Assembly: GCA_030631125.1 (NCBI GenBank) | Contig: DAOVLS010000153.1 | Span: forward strand, 1-6,136 | Direction of reading: 5' to 3' | From: Planctomycetales bacterium | GTDB lineage: Bacteria > Planctomycetota > Phycisphaerae > SM23-33 | Length of the DNA: 6,136 bases | In this document: in pieces, positions 5,128 through 6,136 of the stretch | Layout of the letters: every line of letters starts with the position of its first letter | Position numbering within the stretch: the stretch's first letter is position 1 | Translations under genes and position numbers: made by a program | Notes under the pieces: model-generated | Databases searched by the model: none | The model's input: only the letters and a program-made list of their open reading frames with translations | Told to the model about the DNA's origin: nothing

Positions 5128-5139
5128 AATCGCGCGATT
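5128..5139. promoter_or_regulatory. perfect 12-bp palindrome in the divergent intergenic region
   Basis: AATCGCGCGATT is its own reverse complement. It lies about midway between the two inverted heptamer sets and between the divergent tyrS and lipoprotein promoters. It could bind a dimeric regulator. It is too short and lacks the loop and U-tract expected of a terminator. Confidence 0.3.
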
Positions 5140-5192
5140 TTATTGAATCATAGAATGAAATAGCAAAAAGCCTTCACAAACCCAGCGCTACC

Positions 5193-5220
5193 AATGCCGA
5201 ATGCCGAATGCCTATTGCCT
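5193..5220 (+). repeat. four-unit heptamer array (AATGCCG type)
   Basis: There are four contiguous 7-bp units: AATGCCG, AATGCCG, AATGCCT, ATTGCCT. The last unit supplies the TTGCCT hexamer that acts as the -35 of the candidate lipoprotein promoter. A degenerate relative lies near 333-348. Similar short tandem units recur between genes in some bacterial genomes; whether these are dispersed in this genome cannot be told from one window. Confidence 0.7.
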
Positions 5221-5243
5221 CTTCAGAGTCCAGCCGGTATTAT
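5215..5243 (+). promoter_or_regulatory. candidate promoter of the lipoprotein gene
   Basis: TTGCCT (5215-5220) and TATTAT (5238-5243) are spaced by 17 nt; the -10 matches consensus at five of six positions. Transcription would begin near 5250. That excludes the ATG at 5242, puts the ATG at 5251 at the very 5' end, and leaves a leader of about 18 nt before the ATG at 5269. The -35 is formed by the last heptamer repeat. Confidence 0.4.
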
Positions 5244-5268
5244 GACGCCCATGCAGACCATCGCAGAA

Positions 5269-6136
5269 ATGAGATTTTCGCGTTTGTTTATTGTAGTTAT
5301 TGTTTCGGTTCTGGCCGGTTGTCAGCAGTTGCCTTCGCATCCGCCGCAGACCGTGGCGGAGTATGTACAGCATCAGCGAACGGGCAAGCAGGAGTTTCCG
5401 CCTAACACGATCGCCTTGCACAACGCCCATCGCGTGTTGAACGACGGCCTGGCCGCCGATGAGCGCCTTGAATCGCTGCGTGTCCTCGAACGTGTGGACG
5501 TAGCCGGCGAGCAAACCTATCCGACGCTGGCGATCGTTCTTACTCAGCGTCAGACGCCGCCGGAGGTCCGCCGTCGCGTTCTGGCCTTCCTGGCCGAGCG
5601 CGACTGTCCGGGCCTGGGCGAGCACATAGCCAACGTCCTGCCGCAAGCCGACGACGCGCATTTGCGGTCGGCACTGCTGGACTGGCTCACCAAGCACTCC
5701 GCTAACGTTTCGCTGGTTTCGGTGGTGAAATTATGGGCGGCCGAAAAGCCCATCAGCGATGAAAGCGAAACTCGCTACCGCCAACTGGTCAAGAAGATTT
5801 CGGGCAAGTCCTGGCCCGACGCCCTGCTGGAGGGCCTGAACACGCCGAAATTCTTCGCACGCGGTTCCGCCATTGAGATTCTGGCGTCCCGGTTGCCGGC
5901 CGAACGCTTGCGAAGGAAGATCCTGACGCTCAAACCGCGCACGCAGGCAATCGGCGTGTTGAAATATTTCTCGGAGCATTTCGAGTATGTGCCCAAAACC
6001 AGGCGGGAACTGCTGGCGGCTGTGATTCTGCACCGCAAGGGCGCGGCGAATCTGGCGCCGGCTGAAAGAACGGTGAATCGATGGCGGAAGGTGTACGACT
6101 ATCGTTTCAACATCCGCGACTTTCACCTCATAAGCC
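5269..6136 (+). CDS. lipoprotein of unknown function, N-terminal 289 residues (runs off right edge)
   Basis: The frame is open from 5242 to the window end without a stop. Starting at ATG 5269 gives an ideal lipoprotein signal: MRFSR, a hydrophobic stretch FIVVIVSV, then the lipobox LAGC with the lipidated Cys18 followed by QQ. This implies export, signal peptidase II cleavage and membrane anchoring. The mature part is helical and rich in Leu, Arg and Glu, with repeated short amphipathic helices (for example RLESLRVLERV, PEVRRRVLAFLAER, LRSALLDWLTK), loosely like HEAT-type repeats. No catalytic motif is seen. In-frame ATGs at 5242 and 5251 are alternatives; the first lies inside the candidate -10. 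No strong ribosome site marks any of them. Family unknown; the gene is divergent from tyrS. Confidence 0.75.
   Translation, partial: MRFSRLFIVVIVSVLAGCQQLPSHPPQTVAEYVQHQRTGKQEFPPNTIALHNAHRVLNDGLAADERLESLRVLERVDVAGEQTYPTLAIVLTQRQTPPEVRRRVLAFLAERDCPGLGEHIANVLPQADDAHLRSALLDWLTKHSANVSLVSVVKLWAAEKPISDESETRYRQLVKKISGKSWPDALLEGLNTPKFFARGSAIEILASRLPAERLRRKILTLKPRTQAIGVLKYFSEHFEYVPKTRRELLAAVILHRKGAANLAPAERTVNRWRKVYDYRFNIRDFHLIS

Noticed and set aside
5110..5160. tRNA or small RNA gene in the divergent spacer
   Set aside because: No cloverleaf arms or TTCGANNC-type sequence were found; only the 12-bp palindrome and AT-rich DNA are visible.
5212..5697. A 161-codon minus-strand open frame, and another at 5731-6126
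   Set aside because: Both lie opposite the lipoprotein frame, which is open throughout and has a signal peptide with lipobox. The minus-strand products have no motif and no ribosome site that I could see.

Overview
The window looks like a bacterial chromosome fragment: housekeeping genes around a small accessory patch. Planctomycetota (Phycisphaerae-like) is my best guess. It rests only on overall style: moderate GC, orphan proteins beside a tyrosyl-tRNA synthetase gene, and short AATGCC(G/T)-type heptamer arrays between genes. No gene here is decisive for taxonomy.

Left part (1-880). A leftward Nudix gene resembling GDP-mannose mannosyl hydrolase is cut by the window edge. Its start codon lies inside a rightward small ORF whose C-terminal half resembles DUF2283. 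Next comes a leftward gene of 177 codons with a PD-(D/E)XK nuclease core (D...ECK).

Insertion sequence (935-2160). A complete IS630-family element sits in a CTAG target. It has perfect 16-bp terminal repeats, a TA duplication, and a transposase split into two frames that meet at a run of seven A. It separates the nuclease gene from the rightward antitoxin-like gene without breaking either.

Toxin-antitoxin patch (2205-3010). A 64-aa rightward protein carries the Fic-inhibitory pattern S-x-x-x-E-G. It faces a leftward Fic/Doc protein with an intact HPFRDGNGRLAR motif, and the two genes overlap tail to tail by 73 bp. This looks like a class I Fic module in an unusual convergent layout, and is the most interesting object in the window.

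tyrS cluster (3022-5051). Leftward tyrS has a good promoter (TTGAAA-17-TAGACT). It is followed by an unrecognised 196-aa protein and a 65-aa ORF, each joined to the gene before it by an ATGA stop/start overlap. The fic gene begins 11 nt after this cluster on the same strand, so it could be a fourth cotranscribed gene.

Right part (5052-6136). A divergent intergenic region holds inverted heptamer arrays and a perfect 12-bp palindrome. A rightward lipoprotein gene then runs off the right edge. I saw no rRNA, tRNA, CRISPR array or convincing intrinsic terminator. Apart from the insertion sequence, no stretch over 300 bp lacks a gene; the longest is about 270 bp, between tyrS and the lipoprotein gene.
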